From the NCBI GenBank assembly GCA_013398955.1, contig VWPU01013476.1:1-64000 (forward strand): 64,000 bases of DNA, in the 5' to 3' direction. The stretch is from Callaeas wilsoni (lineage: Eukaryota > Chordata > Aves > Passeriformes > Callaeidae). A model generated the notes under the pieces. The model was not told the DNA's origin. It saw nothing but the letters and a program-made list of their open reading frames with translations, and did no database searches. Position 1 is the first letter of the stretch, and every line of letters begins with the position of its first letter. This document shows positions 12,501 through 27,500 of this stretch, in pieces. A program made the translations under genes and the position numbers.

Positions 12501-15500
12501 ATCCACCTCCGTGGTGGGAGGAGAAAAGTTCTGCTCTCTAAATCTCTCTTCAGCTGAAAGACAGCTTGCTACGTGCGAGATGGAGCCACCCTGTTAGCTG
12601 TTTGTAGGACTGCTGTAAATCTGAGCACTTCAGCAGCAGAAACAAGTGGTAATTGGAGCCAAACTTGAAAAACTACATGGCAGTAAGAGGGAGTGGAAAA
12701 GTGCACATGACTGGATAAACTGGAAGAGCAAGAGGAACCAAAAAAGGCAGGAATTGGTTGAACTAAAAATATTTTAGCAGCTCAGTAGGTCTGTTCATAG
12801 TAGGTCACTGATGAAGGCACACTTAATTTGTAACTTTCCAGTCCTGCCAGCTTGCACTATATTGATACTGGCAAACTCTTCCTGCATGCAGCTCTTTTGA
12901 AGTGAATGCAACACCCATTCCGGCTGCTGCTCCCTGACTGTTTCTTTTCATCCTGACGTCTGCAAGTGAAACTTGGATAAGCAACTGAAAGATGACAGTG
13001 AGCGTAAAAATGTGCTCTCTTCCCTGCTTTCTTGTTGTTAGGTCTTCATGCTCTTGTGCCAAAATAGCTGCACTTCTGGTATGGGATGTGTTTCTGACAG
13101 CTCTTCATAATCCATTCCTTTTTCTTCATATGTACGAGATGGAGAGGATTTTTTTTCCTTCTCTTTTTTTTCCCCTGTTCTATGGAACAAGGTACTGATC
13201 GAAACAACCTGGTACCACAATTGCTGTGTTATCATGAGAGGGGTTAAAGGATAGAAACATGGCCTTGTATAGTCTCCTTTAGATTCTTTTGCAAAGAAAG
13301 TCAGTGCAGCTGAAGGAGAAGGAGAACTAGAGAAATGGAATAATGAAATTCTGATTTTTCCCTCATGCTGCTTCTCTGTGTGGGTTCTCTGGTGTCTGAT
13401 ACAGTAGTTAAGCTCACGCTGCAGCCCTTAGGTACTCATCTGTCTCCACTAATAAGACGCCTGTTTGAGTCTTGTTGTTGCATATCTTTGAAATCTGTCT
13501 CTGAAGTATCATGAGACTGCCAAATAGGTAAAGAATAAATGAAATGGCGAAGTAAAACTGTCACAGGATGATTGGATAAACCTCGCTTCCTTAGGCTAAA
13601 AATGAAACAATTTCCATGTTACAGCACTGGGGGTGAGGGGAAGGATGTGCAGGGGGAGAGAGGATGGATTAATTGTTCCATTATTCCCAGCATCTGTAGA
13701 CACAGGCTTTGCTGTTCTAAGCACTGTTCAAATGTGGAATAAAAAGATGGTTCGTGCCACAGGGAACTTGAATTTGCCATGAAACAACTGCTGAGAGAAT
13801 CCAGTATAGTAAGCAATAGTTGCATCAGCAGCCTGTTAAGGTTGTGTGTTTGGTTTTTTCCCTGGGAAATGCTATGGTCAAGCATGGATTTTGTTTGTAG
13901 AGGGAGATTCGTATGGGGATCATGTGGGAGGTTCATTCCTGTACTGGTTAGAAATAAAATAGTATCAAACTGGGGGGAAAAAAGTCCCATTTGTTGAATA
14001 AATAGCATTCCAAAAGTAGTAGGCCTACCTCTGCATTCCCTGGCTTAGAGGATTAAACAGGAAATACCAAAAAAATAAAAAAGCCCCACAGAAACAAAGC
14101 AGAGAGGCATGCAAGTGATCTTTTGGTACGCTGCCATCTTCACCATCGTGCTGCAGTTCCAGGGTGCATCCTTTTGGGTGCCATTGTGGTAAGCTGTGTA
14201 ACAGTACTGGGCAGCTGGAACTGCTGCGAGCACCGGCTGTTACCCTGTCTACAGTGCAGCCACGTGTGTGTCACAAAAACACTGTAACTCCATCCCAGTC
14301 CTGCACCTGTGGCACTGACAACATGAAAACCTGGGTGCAGTTTTCATTGTGCAGGCTTCATCACCAGGGGATTAGAAAGTGCCTCTGTTGTAACTAAAAA
14401 AAAGCAGTTGCTGCATAAAAAGTTTTTAAATGTAGTGCATTGGTCTCAAGCATACAAATGCTGCTTCTGGATTAAATAAATTATTAACACCGTAATAACT
14501 TGAACAAGTTTCCATGCCTTGCTTCTCAGTTCAGCAGAAGTCTGATTCCCTGAGTATATGGGAATAAGCAACTGTACAATTCCTTAAAAAAAAAGTTTAA
14601 AACTGTATAATATTTTAAAGAAAGAGGTGGTGTAAGGAGATGCCTAATTTGTAATTGCATATGATATGTATAAACCCATACCTTCATTTAGTTTAAACCT
14701 TTGCTAGATACAGACTTGTGTAAATAAATAGGAGCCAGATATAGTGGACTCTGAGAAAATAAATCTTTTCTAAACTGATTTTAACTCAGGCTAAAGAAAA
14801 CCTCTGCATCAGCACTCTCTTTCTTCCCTAGTACAAGCGAGCTATTAAATGGAATATGCTTGGTTTAAACTGAATTTATTATCTTTAAAATAGTTCTTAA
14901 ATCATCACCACAGTTTTGCAGCTTTACATTACTGTGATCTTTGTGAATGTGCCTTGACACTGTTTGAAAAAACAGCCCCACTCAGCACTGCCATTTTCTT
15001 CACCCTGGTCTTGCAGTCAACTGAACACCAGCTTTTTTTTAATCATCGTTGTTATTTTGGCTTCAAAGACGTAGGATTATTGGTCTGCTCTTGAAAACTC
15101 TGTTTCTCCAGGAAGTTATGTGACTGTTAAAAAGTAAGATAGGTTGGTTGGTTGACTAGAGCTGAAGATTGCCGTGTGCAGGTGCCTTCCTCTGGTCTGC
15201 AGTGCCCAGCTCAGTGACTGACTCAGCAGTAACAAACTTGTTGAAAGAAAGCGGCTCTGACCATAACCATGTGCAATCTAAAAGCTGCTTCTCTGGCACC
15301 ACAGAAGCTGCCTCTGGGCATTTGAGTGTTTTCTGCTTCATACTCAGTGCCTACAAGTGCTGGTTGTAAATCCCTGTCTGGGTCTTTGAGCGTTTCAGAA
15401 GTGAGTGGGTGGATTCTACAATAGCAGGCTGCTTTTTTTTTTGCTTTTGTCTTCCCAGCCTTTCTTAAAGCAGTCTAACCAATTTTGCCTTCCTTTCACA

Positions 15501-18500
15501 AACATCAGCCTCTCGCTCTTCCCCTACCCCAGCCAGTCCCCACCGACCCAAGTTCCTCTGTTCCTTGTATGGGAGCCAAGTAGTTTGGGGACAAAAACTT
15601 CATTGTATGTTTGCTTCCATTGTCATGTCTGGCCTCGTTTTTTAACTACTGGAATAGCAATTCCTTTGTAATCAGAATGAGATTCTTCTCCCTTCTCCCC
15701 TGCCCTCGTTATCCCCCCACCCCATTTTCTGTCTGTGTGTTAGAAAGGAATACATTGGTCCCAATTCTCCAAGTGTGCTGTAGCCCTTGTTCCTTGGAGG
15801 GTGCCTGTGGTAGCTTGGGGAAGGGGCTGCAAATCCCTCGTTATCAGCAGGGGGAGACAAATCCCACTGGGAATGGTTCCTGGAGAAAGGGCTGTGGGAT
15901 TTCCAGTGGGATTTAGCTGCAAGGGTGGAAGCTTCTTCGGTTTGAGCCTGATGACGAGTGCTTGGGTGTGTTTGGAGTTTGGGTGCGTGTATCTGCTGGC
16001 TCCTTCTCACCCATAAATGACATTTCCTGTTATACAATAAACCACGGAGACCAAGGCCAAGGTAGGAATTCCTTTGGTCATGTGGTTTCTGTTTTGTTTT
16101 GTGGTTTGGGATTTTTTTTCTATTTTTTCCATCCTCTCAGGTCTCTAGTGTGAGAATGTGAGAAGCCATTCACTTTTTCTTTAATGTGTCCAGAACAAAA
16201 AGTCGGACACAAGGTTAGATACTCTTTTGACTTCTTGCAGCTTGGTGTGCTTGATGTCATTGTGGGTAAAGATGGGACAAATAGGGCTTGTCAGGGAAAA
16301 AAAATTAAATTTTTGTCACGGGCAGAACAGATGTATAGTGATGAGCAGATCTGCCAAGGCCATCAGGTGGCTTCATCAGTTCTTAGAGCAAAATTGACAT
16401 TGTTGATACAGAGAATATGTTCATGATCCATCACCAGAATATCAATTGAAATTGTTGTTATTGATGCATTAATATTATTATTGATGTTCACTGCACTGTT
16501 AAAAGTCTTTCTGGTGTTTTAATAGCTCTTTTTTAATTTAAAAAAAAAAAGTCAGCATTAATGGGAAGTTGTGGTTCCTGAGAGGGAAGTAAGACTCTTG
16601 CAAATATAGACAAAAACCTTACTACTGTGTCCATAGCTATTTTTAGATGTGTGCGCAGGGAACTGTATGGAACGCTTCCATTAATACTTCAAATGCTGAG
16701 AGCCTCTGAAGCCTTGGATGTGGGAAGACTCTGGAAAATGTTTTAAAGACCCTTTCTTTTATATTCATTCACCATTCTCTGGGTGTTTGAGGTGAGGGGG
16801 AATTGGGGGATATTGTGTTAATAGGACATGGGTCGCTCCCCTGAGAATTAACCATGGGTTTTGTTGTTTTTCCTTGAAGCAGACACTGGAATTGGTTAAA
16901 TTCTGCCTGCCAGGACAGGCAGTGTGCTGGAACACTGCAGAGGGAACAGCCTGCTCCTTGGGTTAGGAGTGCTTTGTTGCTGCATTCTCCCCATGCAAGG
17001 AGCTGATGGCTTCAAAGCCTCAGAGGCAGCCAGCTCTGTGTTCTGGCCAGTGTGGAGGGCAGGCACCAGTTATTCACACTGATTCTTGATCCAGAGTAGG
17101 CAAACTGTGGCTTAAATGTCTTTATTTCTGTACAGAAATGCTCAGGACAGCAGTGATGTAATCAGGAGTTGGGCTGTCCGTGGGCCCTTGAGGCACTGGG
17201 AGATTTTGTGGCAGTGTTTGATTGAAGCCAAGTGAACTGAGAGATGGGGCAGTGTGGGTTTCTAAGCAGGGGTTCAGAGATGCAGCGAGGCAGGAGTCAG
17301 AGTGAGGAATGAATTATTTATTAAATTTACAATACTATTAATATATTGTAGTTCCATAAGGTAATTGAACAGTGCCCACACTTCTCCTAGGGTGATTGGT
17401 CAAGTCTCAGACACCCACTTAGAAATGTTTTTTCCTAATATAATGTACACAAGGTCAGAAGATACCAGATATGAATGCTATTTACAAAAACCCTATTTAT
17501 TGTTTACATAGCTTACACAGCAAAGGAAAAGTTCTCACAGAATGAATGCAAGAAGAGAAAATTTCCCTGCTAACAGCATTTCAGCATCCACAGGGCAGCA
17601 GAGAACTGACTTAATGTAAGAAGTAGGTGACTTTTGAAGTGACATATTCAATGAAATCTACAGCAACGGGCTGTATTCTGTCAGAATTCTTCAGTGCTCT
17701 TTGACAGAGGTTTCCTGAATCCTGAAGTACGGAGTTTCCAACCGACTCTTTCTCTTTTAGATGCCCTGGCAGAGTAGAGCCAGCCCTAAAAGCGTGTTTC
17801 TGGGCGCTTTGCTGTTCCAGCACGTGCAGCACAGCCCTGCAGTGCAGGAGTGCTTGTGCCTGCCATCGCTGTGCAGCACTTGCTGATGCCCTTGAGGAGA
17901 TACCGGGTGTCACATCAGACCCAGCTTATACAATTGGCTGTAACACAAAAATGAGCTCTTCTCCTTGCAAACTACTGTTTGAGTATGAGCTTACACAGGA
18001 GACTCTGAATGTTGCCTATTCTGCAAGGATGATTTTTTTTTTTTCCCCCAGAGCTGTGAAACTCTCATATTTCATCAGTGAAATCCACTGAGGCCTGACC
18101 AATGCTGGTGAGATGTACAAAGGCAATAACCACACTGTTCAAAGTGCCAGCCTGGGAAATCTTGTTACCATTTAATGCATGTAATTGGGACTAGGCAGCA
18201 ACTCTGCCAAATTACTTTTGAGCTCTACATGGGTATTTCCTAGCTTGCAGAACCCCTGTGAAATTAAATTATTTCTGGGAAGTTACGTGGTTTTTTGTTT
18301 TCTCTTCTAGATCTGGATGGGACATACCACTCTAACCCACAAAATTTTTTACAAGCAAGGGATTGACAGTAGCACTACAAAGCAGAAACTCATGTTCTCT
18401 GCTGCTGAGCCTTAATTTTTTGTAATTGCACACTATTAGTGCTGAAAGTACATCTGTATCTAACAATATTATATAATTTATTTCTTTTTTAAAGCTAATT

Positions 18501-21500
18501 GTGAAGCTATGGATGGTGAATAGGTTTTGTCTGAAAGCTGGTATATGTAAGGAATGATAATGCTATATTTTATATCTATAATACAATAATAGTCCATTAT
18601 AATCTGTTTTTGCTGTGTTAGAATTCTGAAAGAGCGGCCTTATCTGACACAAAGTGTCCTATTAACCCTAAAGATCACTGACTTGCAGACTTTATCAATA
18701 CAACATGAATCATACCCTGCTCTGGACTTGTATGAAAGGGAGAGTTATGAAGATGTTTCTTAGTTAAATATCTGAGCAAAGTTTTGGGCCAGTGTCATGG
18801 CAATTAAGTGCCAGAGATCCAGATTTAAATTCTTAGTTCTAGTTCTGTTCTCCAACCCCAAGACCTCCAAAGTTTATGGTCAGATTGTGGAGTCTGACTC
18901 ATCTTTGTACAGCAGGAGAAGTTAATTGCTTGTTTAAGTGTAATACTGCAAAGCATGGTGGCTGCTCTGCAGCAGGAAGGATTAGCAGCTGGAGTCCCTG
19001 GCTTCTAATCCTGTCTCTATGACCAAATAGGAAAATTTTTTTCAGTGCAAGGTCTCAAGTAAGAACCCTCAAACAGAAGTGGCATTTTCTTAAAGGAGGT
19101 GAAAGTTAGTGAGCTATAGTTTAGTTTTTATTAAAAATTGAGAGATAGCAAAGCAAAATGCAGCTGGAAACCTTCACCCAAAATTCTGTGGGTACTGGCT
19201 AAGGCTGTAGAGTTTGTCAATTTGCATCTGCAGAAGTTAAATCCTCAGTCTCATATTTGCAATATTCTAAAAATAAATGTTTAAATGAGATATGTTAATG
19301 GGCCTGCTGCCACCAGAGAGCTCCTGGAGCAGTGTGGGGTTTGGCTGTGCCAGTTTGTCTTGACAGTCAGAGATCCAGCCTGAGGACTGAGCTGGAGCAG
19401 GAGGCAGACCTGGAGATGTTGGCTGTCACCCACACGAAGGAATGCTGCACTTGGTACTCCTAGTTTTGCTTTAAGTGCCATTGAACGAGAGCTGAGAAGA
19501 ACTTGCATTTAAAGTAGGCTGGATTCACAACTGTTTAGAGAATCACTGCAAATCATTTTGAATTCTTGCAAAATCTACTCTTGCAATATCCTTTCCCAGT
19601 GAAAGGAGCTGTTCTCTGAGGGAGAACCAGCCTTAGAAAGCTGCGATGGGTAAAACAGTTATTATCCATTCTTAAATACTTTCTGCTATTGGAGAGAAGT
19701 AAGAACCAGAAAGGTCATGAATTATGACTTTTTTAAAACAGTGGAAGTGGAAAAGTCTTGGAGAACAGCAGTTTGTAACTGTACCTACCTGAAGCCTCAA
19801 CCAAGCATTGAGTGCTAAATGCTCTGTGGAAAAACAGAAGGATTCTTGCCATGAATTTCTCCTGACCTTAGGTTATGACAAAGTGCAACAGCTGGGTGAA
19901 ATGTAGCCTGCATGGAATTGGGAGGATAAATTGGAAAGTAATGAGCAGATCATACATAATAAATAAGTGGATAACAAGAAATTGATATGCCTACCATATG
20001 GGAGCTGAGATGGACCTGAATAAAAAGATCTGTGCTACTGGCTGTCCTGCTATTCTGTATAGTGAGCTCCCTGCACTCTACAATTTTTTAATTTTTACAT
20101 TATTTAAAGATCAAAAACTTCGTGCAAAATCACCTCTAAAGGCTGCAAGATGTACAATTAATGCACTTCATTAATGCTCTGCTCTCTGTGGGTACCAAAA
20201 GGCTGAAATTCAGACTTAGAGTGGCCCGACCTTTAATTTACAGATTCTTGGAGGCAGATGAAAAAGTCTGGTACTATATAAGGCGTCCTGTAGGAGCTTT
20301 TTGCTCTTGGCCCTTGGAAGCCAATACATCTTGACTGTGTTTTTGGCATGGTTAAGATAAATGAGAGAAACAATTTCATATTTACATCTCCCATGGTGAA
20401 AATTCATTGCAAGCCTTTGCCTCTTGCCTCATGATTGCCATTTTTCTGATTGAAAGGTTTCTTTTTCCTTATGTGTATTTTACTAAGTATGGGCTTTTTT
20501 TTTTGTCTTTACCTCCTAGTAATTGAGCCCCTTAGAGAGCTGTCTGGGCATCCCAAAAGATTTTTTCCTCACCCTTACTTCTCTGTATGCATATGGAAGT
20601 GGTTATAGTTTGATGTCTTACCTTCAACAACAGCACTGAAACACTAAATCTAATGTTCTTAGGCTGGAAAAGTCCTTTTGGCTCCCAGCTCTTGAGAATA
20701 AATACCACCTTGGTTCTGGAAAGAAGCTTTAATTTTATTATGTATAAAATAATTAGAAAAAATACTCAGTATGTTTGTCTTTGCAGAATTGTTGTTCTAA
20801 GCCCTAATTAGTGCTACTCTAAATCTTGCAGGACTGTATTGAATATGAGGATTTGTTCAGAGCAAGTACAGCTGTAATTAATCTTTGCATTCCCATCAAG
20901 AAATGCTGGCACATGCTGTGAGAAACAAGGAAGGAAACCTTCAGTTCAGGCTGGCTGAGCAAGTACCCAACTGCAGCTACAAACCACTGGAGTAATCTCT
21001 TTATCCCTTTCTAGTGTGCAGGAAAGGTCTGGGCAGAGACAAATCCAGCCCAGTGAGCAGCCTTTAGCTTTGATTATGCTGTTTAATTTCATACTCAGAA
21101 AGTTTCTAATGGAGCTCAATCATTCAGGAGACTTTAAAATTGGCAGCTAGTATCACCTTAGAGATTCTCAGTAATGAAAATGTCTTCCAGAAATCTGAGA
21201 AGTTAGGCACATTTAAAGGTGCACCCTTTGAATGACAAAGGGAGTCTAATGAAGAGTTCCTTCTGAAATTTTGTGGAAGCAGGAGAGAATTCATATATTC
21301 AGTAATGAGCATCTGTGTAGGTTAAAGCCATGGTAGCACAAGGGCAACTTTTATTGGAGTTGCTACAAAAATACTTTATTATGCAGAGACATATATGTTA
21401 ATGTTTATCTGCCAAAAAACAATATTGTTTCTAGTGGAAGGGCTCCACTTGTCAGACTGGTTTCATCCCTTCAGTCTCAAAGACCCAACTGAAAAGGAGA

Positions 21501-24500
21501 CTTTTATATTTGTGTTCCCATGATACGGGAGTTCAAAGTTTTTGTTGTATGAAAGCTACGTGCACTACTTGAAGATCCAGCAGGGACTGGCTTAGCTGAG
21601 TGAAGGAAGGAGAGAGCTCCTGCTCCTTGCTGTGTGCTGCATTAGCAGTTTGCTGACCCTGTGGTTGGTTTCAGGAAACTGGGGGGAAAAAACCAGGCAC
21701 TGCCCAAGAAGAGGTGACTGGTTTTGTTAAGCCTGTCTCCCTGACATGGCTGTGTCTGCTCAGAACAGCCGTGCTGACAGTGCACTTCAGAAAGTTCCAG
21801 TTTTACAAGTCAGCCTTTTGTACCTCATTTATATGTTTTTTGTAGTGATTCAGCTTTCTTTTGGTACCCATTCAGCTCTTTATTGGTACCAAACCTTGTG
21901 CTTTTCACCTAGAACTGGGACAGCGAGCAAGGGTGTTTTCAGTGCCTTTAAAAATGTTCTAAAAGGTTCCCTTGAGAAAAAACAGTAAGAGGTTAAGGCT
22001 TGGATTTTTCAAAGGGGCCACTGAATTTAATAGGATAATGTGTAATGAATGCTTTCAAGCTTTCCTGAATATCCTAGTTTATTGTAAGCTATGTAGGATC
22101 AAGAGCAAGTAACAAGAACAGATGAACAGATAAGCAGAACATTAAAAACTAGGTCCGTTTTTACAAGGAAGTCTTATTGGCATATCTTCTGTATTTTTAT
22201 ACTTAACAGATATTTGAAGTTGTTCTTAACTTGTCACGCTGACAGTGAATCATGGTTAATGAGCCCAAGTTCTTTAAAAGATGGGACCTGACAGAAAGCT
22301 GTAAAGGACAATGCAGGTGGGATGGTTGGGCAGCAGTAACCTGCTCAGCTGGTGATGTTGTAGCCTTGCTACCTATTCAAATCCTGACCTTTTAGCAGTG
22401 ACTTCTCAAAAAGACTGTAATGTCTTTAATGTTCTTTTCTTCTGTTTCTCGCCCTGCTCCTGCTGTCTCCCAAACAAGCCTGTTTTGCCTTAAAACATGG
22501 AGAGTTTTACTGAATGCAAACCACTCTTGGCTTCAGCTTACCTTGGGCTGTAGCTGTGGGACAGGGTAGTCGCGGTGAGCAATAGGAAATGGTGGTTTGG
22601 GGAGTTCTGCTTTGCATTGTGCTCTAGCTTATGTTGGCACAAGTGGTTTTTTTGGAAGCTGCTCTTAGAGAAGAGGCAGATGCAGCCTGAGGGTGACTGA
22701 GCACAGCTGAGGGAGTGACACGCTGCGCTGCTGGGGAAGGAACAAGCAATGGGCATCACAAGTGGGCACGAGTTGCCTTAACCTGGCGCTTGCCAAGGAG
22801 TGATGACAGTGTCTTTATCTCACTGATCCTTCTCCCAAGCACGGGTTCCTTTCCTGATGCCAAAATAAGATGCCTTTACCTCAAAGATTAGTTTTATCAA
22901 TGTTTGTGTTCCGAGTTACCCGAGTATCTGAAGTGTTCACAGATGTTCAAATCCAGGCTCTGTTTCACAGGTCTTGAGTGTGGAGGAGGAGGAGGAGGTG
23001 AGCAGAGGAAGGGAAGAACAGTGTTGGACTCCTGGGTTTGTGTGCATGGTAGCTGTGCAGCAGGGGAGGGTTTCGTAGCTCAGATGACTTAGGATGTGTC
23101 TGAATGTGATACTGTTCCAGGAAATACCTCAGTGCTCTGAGGTGCCACAAACCAACCAGCTGATAAGCAAACACTGGTGGGGAGCAGAGCTGTTGAGTGC
23201 CCTTCCCAAAGGAGAAGGGTGAGGTTAGCTCAGTGCTTCACTTCTCCTTTCTCAGCTGCTGGGAAGGCTTCTGTCACGAGGGCAGAAGGCAGCGTGGTCC
23301 CCACCTTCTCATGCATTTGCAGCTACACCTAAAGCAACTCTGAGGAGCAAACCTGCTTCGCTCTATTGTTGACTTAGGATTTGGGGGAGGACAGGAAAAC
23401 TTCTTGGAAACATCGTGCAAGATTTTCTGTTTGAGAAAGTGGAAAACATGTTGCTCTGAGAAGTAATTTATTGACACCTTTCAAATGTCTCCTCTGTATA
23501 CAACACAGATTCCTGCAGTCAGACTGTGGCAGACTTGTGCTTCACTTGGCTTTCCTCCTGAACAAACTGGTTGTGTTTGTCCTTAGAAGGTCTGCTCTCC
23601 ACCCCGCCCCCAAAGCTCTTAATTTGACTTGCTTTCCTTGATACTCGCTTAATTCTACTTTGGAAAACTCAGTAAAATCTCAAACTGAAAAAGCACTGGT
23701 TTGTTGATGGAACTCTTTCCCATTTAATTCCACCTCCGAATTCCAGACTTCGATCCGTGTGGTTTCAGTCTGGTCAGAGTACAGTGCTGAATCAGTAAAG
23801 GTGTTAGATGTGGGCAGGAGACAAAAGAGCCACCTACTATATCCTGCCTTTCTGTCTTTCTTCCAGCCCAGCACAGGCATTCCTGGTTGCAGGGAGTTCA
23901 GCTGGCCATCCACGTGGCTGGACTGCTGCCCTCTCTCCAGTTCAGTAGGATGTGACCGAGGCTTTAATTAGGGGGTTTTTTTATAGGCTAGTCTGCTCAA
24001 CAGCTTGGAAAAGTTTGTTAAACTCACTTCATTTTCCACTGTGGCTTGATTAATTTCTATGTGTAGATGAGGCCTTAAGGATGGAAGCTGTCACTTATTT
24101 CTAATCACATATTTCATCTTTAGATTTGTTTTCAGACCTGAGAGAGAACAAATTCTGAAATTAAATTAGAAGTAATTTAGGTTGCATGAAATCTTCGTAC
24201 TGAAGTATCAATAGGGTGAAGGTTTAAGTGCAGATTTGGAGAATTTCTCCTCCTCATGCCAAAACAGGTGTCAGAAAGGGAGAGACTATTTAAAGTAGTT
24301 GACATGTTTTGATGTGAATAGATAAAAATCCTTGCAAGATAATCCCTATAAATACAATCACAGAGAAAACTTGACTTGATTGTGAATGGAAGCTGAAGTT
24401 TATTTCAGGTCACCAAAGGTCCTTTGAGGTTCATTCACCTGCTGGACTCCACACACAGAGCTGTCAGTGGCACTGGAGCAGGAGAGATGGGGTTGTGGGG

Positions 24501-27500
24501 AGGGCAGTCACTGCTTGGGTGAAACCCTCTGGCAGACCCAAAATACAGCTGGCAGGTAAAGAAATACATGTGCTTGGCATGTGACATGAGACAACTCGAT
24601 CTGGGTGATTTACAGGTGTGAGTGAAGGTCAGACTTGGTGTAAATGGGGGACACAAGGTCTTGAGGAGCTTCTCAGTGCAGAGAGCAGGATGAGAATTTC
24701 CACTGGTTGGAAAGGCCCTGGGAAGGCAGGCAGAAGCTGCACCTCAGAGTTCAGAGCTGGTCAATTCTAAGTCTCTTAGAATTAACAAATACCAAACTTT
24801 TATTGAAAAAGGATGGATTTTTTTCTGTTGCAAATTGTTTCTGAAAATCAGATGTGAAGCTGCCTTGAAGAGTCCCTCAGACTTGCAAGCCTTGTGTTCT
24901 TTGTGGTTGAGCGTGCCAAGTGCTGAGGTAATGGGCATGGGGCACAACTTCAGAGTAATGTAAGCAAGGTGGAATTCAATTTCTTTTTGCATTCTATTCT
25001 CTACACACTTAATTTTGTAAGAATCGAACTGTTAAATAGCACACCTGAGTACATCTAAGACTTAGGTTGCATTTTAGCTGAATTCTACCTAAAACCTTGC
25101 TCTCAGATACTGACCAGCTTTCTGACTTCTGCAAGACCATCATTTTAGTCTGCCCATCTAAAAGTCTCTCAGCTGTATACATACAGACAAAACGAGAAAA
25201 TCTTATTTAGAACAAAATTTTAAAGAAAAATGAGGGATAAATGACACTTTGCAATCCTTATAGTCACCTTTTAACAACAGACAGATTTCAGTATGACATG
25301 TCTGAGGTGATATTTCCACAGAAAGTGGAGCATTAGGACACTGCAGCAAGTCTTTGGTGTGTAAGTGGAGCAGGAAGCATCGTTCTGCAAGATACTCAAC
25401 GTTATGCCTCTTGTAAGTGCATCCAAGTTGCTGAGCTTTCCAGCTGGCCACCTGCCATGGAAAAGTCCAAGCTCAACATTCTCTCATGGCTGGTGTTAGC
25501 TGCTTTTTCAGCCCACAAGAGCTAAGATATTTATTTCCCATCCCTTGATCTGATAAGATTTGAAAGGGAAACTCACTGGTAAACTTGTGATTTAGTCTTG
25601 ATCAGATAGTCAGTACTGCTGACTAGATTAATTCAGAAGATACATTTTTTTTTTGTCTGTCTGTTCTGCAGATGTCTCCTGTAAACAAAGCAAGTTTCAG
25701 GTTTGCATTCTGACCTGCTGGGAACAAAGCATGGGCCTGGGGTCACAGAATAACGGGGCTGTGCATCATTCCAGGGGATGTAAAAACATCCAGTTGTTCT
25801 CAGTTCTGCTGTGTTGAAAATGCCCATTTTTCCATGGCAGCTGCCCACTGAGAATAAATGGGAGAATCTGCTGGTGATTGGCCAGAATCTTGGATCCATC
25901 CTTCCTTCTACAGCTCGGGACTTTGTTCTAACAGAGGCAGGAGTGGTGTTTCAGTTGCCTTTGGGGTGTTGAGCTGGCTGTGCCCAGAATGAGAAGCTGA
26001 GCCTGGCGTGTGCTCGCTGGGCTCCACGGAGAGCCTCCGGTGTGGGAGATGAAAGGGCCCTGGCAGCACTCTCAGACAATGTATTCCCTTGGACAGTTGG
26101 CAGGGAAACAGGAAGGAATCCTTCCATGGGATGCTTAGGAGTAGGTCTGGCATCCAGTCGTGCCAGGACTGAGCCGGGCTCGCTGCTGATGTTGGATGCA
26201 GTCATCAGACTATTTTTGTTGTTTAAACATAACTCTGATTCTTCCACATGAATTTGGTCTATATCCCCTTGCATCTGCTCCCTGGCTCTTGCTGGCTGCT
26301 GGTCAGCGAAGGGTAGGACGTGCTGAATCCCTGTGGCTGATGTGCAAGTCTGTCTGGTTGAGGGTTTTTCTAGATTTATTTCTCAAAGCTAACATTTAGC
26401 GTGTTTGTGTTGCACTTTGTGTTTTGTTTGTGGCCAGTACTGTTTTCTCTGCTGTTTGCACCTGTTTTTCTTCCAGCCACTGCAAATCCGTGAAGCAGAA
26501 ACAGCAGTGATTAAGACAGTAAGTATGAGTAAAATCAAAATTACAGGGATTTTATTGTTAATGTTTTTTGAAGCTTTTAGTGTAGGATGGAGCCTGCCTT
26601 AGAATATTAAGAGAAAATTCCTTTCCTCCTGGAGGCACTGCTGCTGGTGTGCATATTTGAGACAAATGGACAGAATTGTTAACCTAGTCCAAAAGTAATT
26701 TATCTCCTCTACATCCTGTTGATGTAGAAATACCTAGAATTTCAGGAAAAAACGTAACTTTGGTTTTCCCTTGCAGCACTTGGGAGAAAGAATTGCTGTA
26801 TTTGATTGCTCGAAAAAGCTAACACATGTTAAGAGTTGCCCTTCGGCACAAGAGCTCTGCTCCTGTGTGAGTGTTTCTTAGCTGCAAGGCTGGAATTTCA
26901 GTCACAGGATTCCACAAATCTTAGTGCTGATGTGGAAGCGCTGATTAGCCTAAAATTTTTCTGGAGAATTAAATAAATATTTATCACCTATTGTTATCCA
27001 TAGGCTGCAAAGCACAGGTAAGCCATGCGTCATGTGGGATGAGTTTATATAAACCCACCATGACGTGTACAAACAAATTTTTCCATTACCTGTTTGTACT
27101 GAGCTGACAAATAATGAAGTTTTAAAATATTTTCAGACCTTAACATCTGATACCTACCGTGTGTGAGTAGGCAGGAGAAGGGAGAGGTAATTTTTAGAAG
27201 TTTGGAACCATATGGTACTTTTTTGTAGTTGGTATGTTTGTAGGGTCCAGATAGCAGCAACTTGGATAAGCACTGGGATTGCTGGATGGGAGCCAGGAGC
27301 TCAGTCTGTTGTTAAGGAGGAAGTTAAATAACACTGGAGAGATTTGGTAGTTGGAATTCTGTACGGCTTAAATAAGGAGAAGTGGTTGGTCTCTGCATTG
27401 GAGCTGGTGACTGAATGAAAAATTAATGTTTGTCTTGTGTCAATAAATTTCAATGCCCAGACAGGATGTAGAATATCTGTAGAACAGAATTGCAGTGTCC

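Noticed and set aside
16361..16376. Possible CTCF site GCCATCAGGTGGCTTC
   Set aside because: It misses two important core positions, so it is much weaker than the site at 57382.
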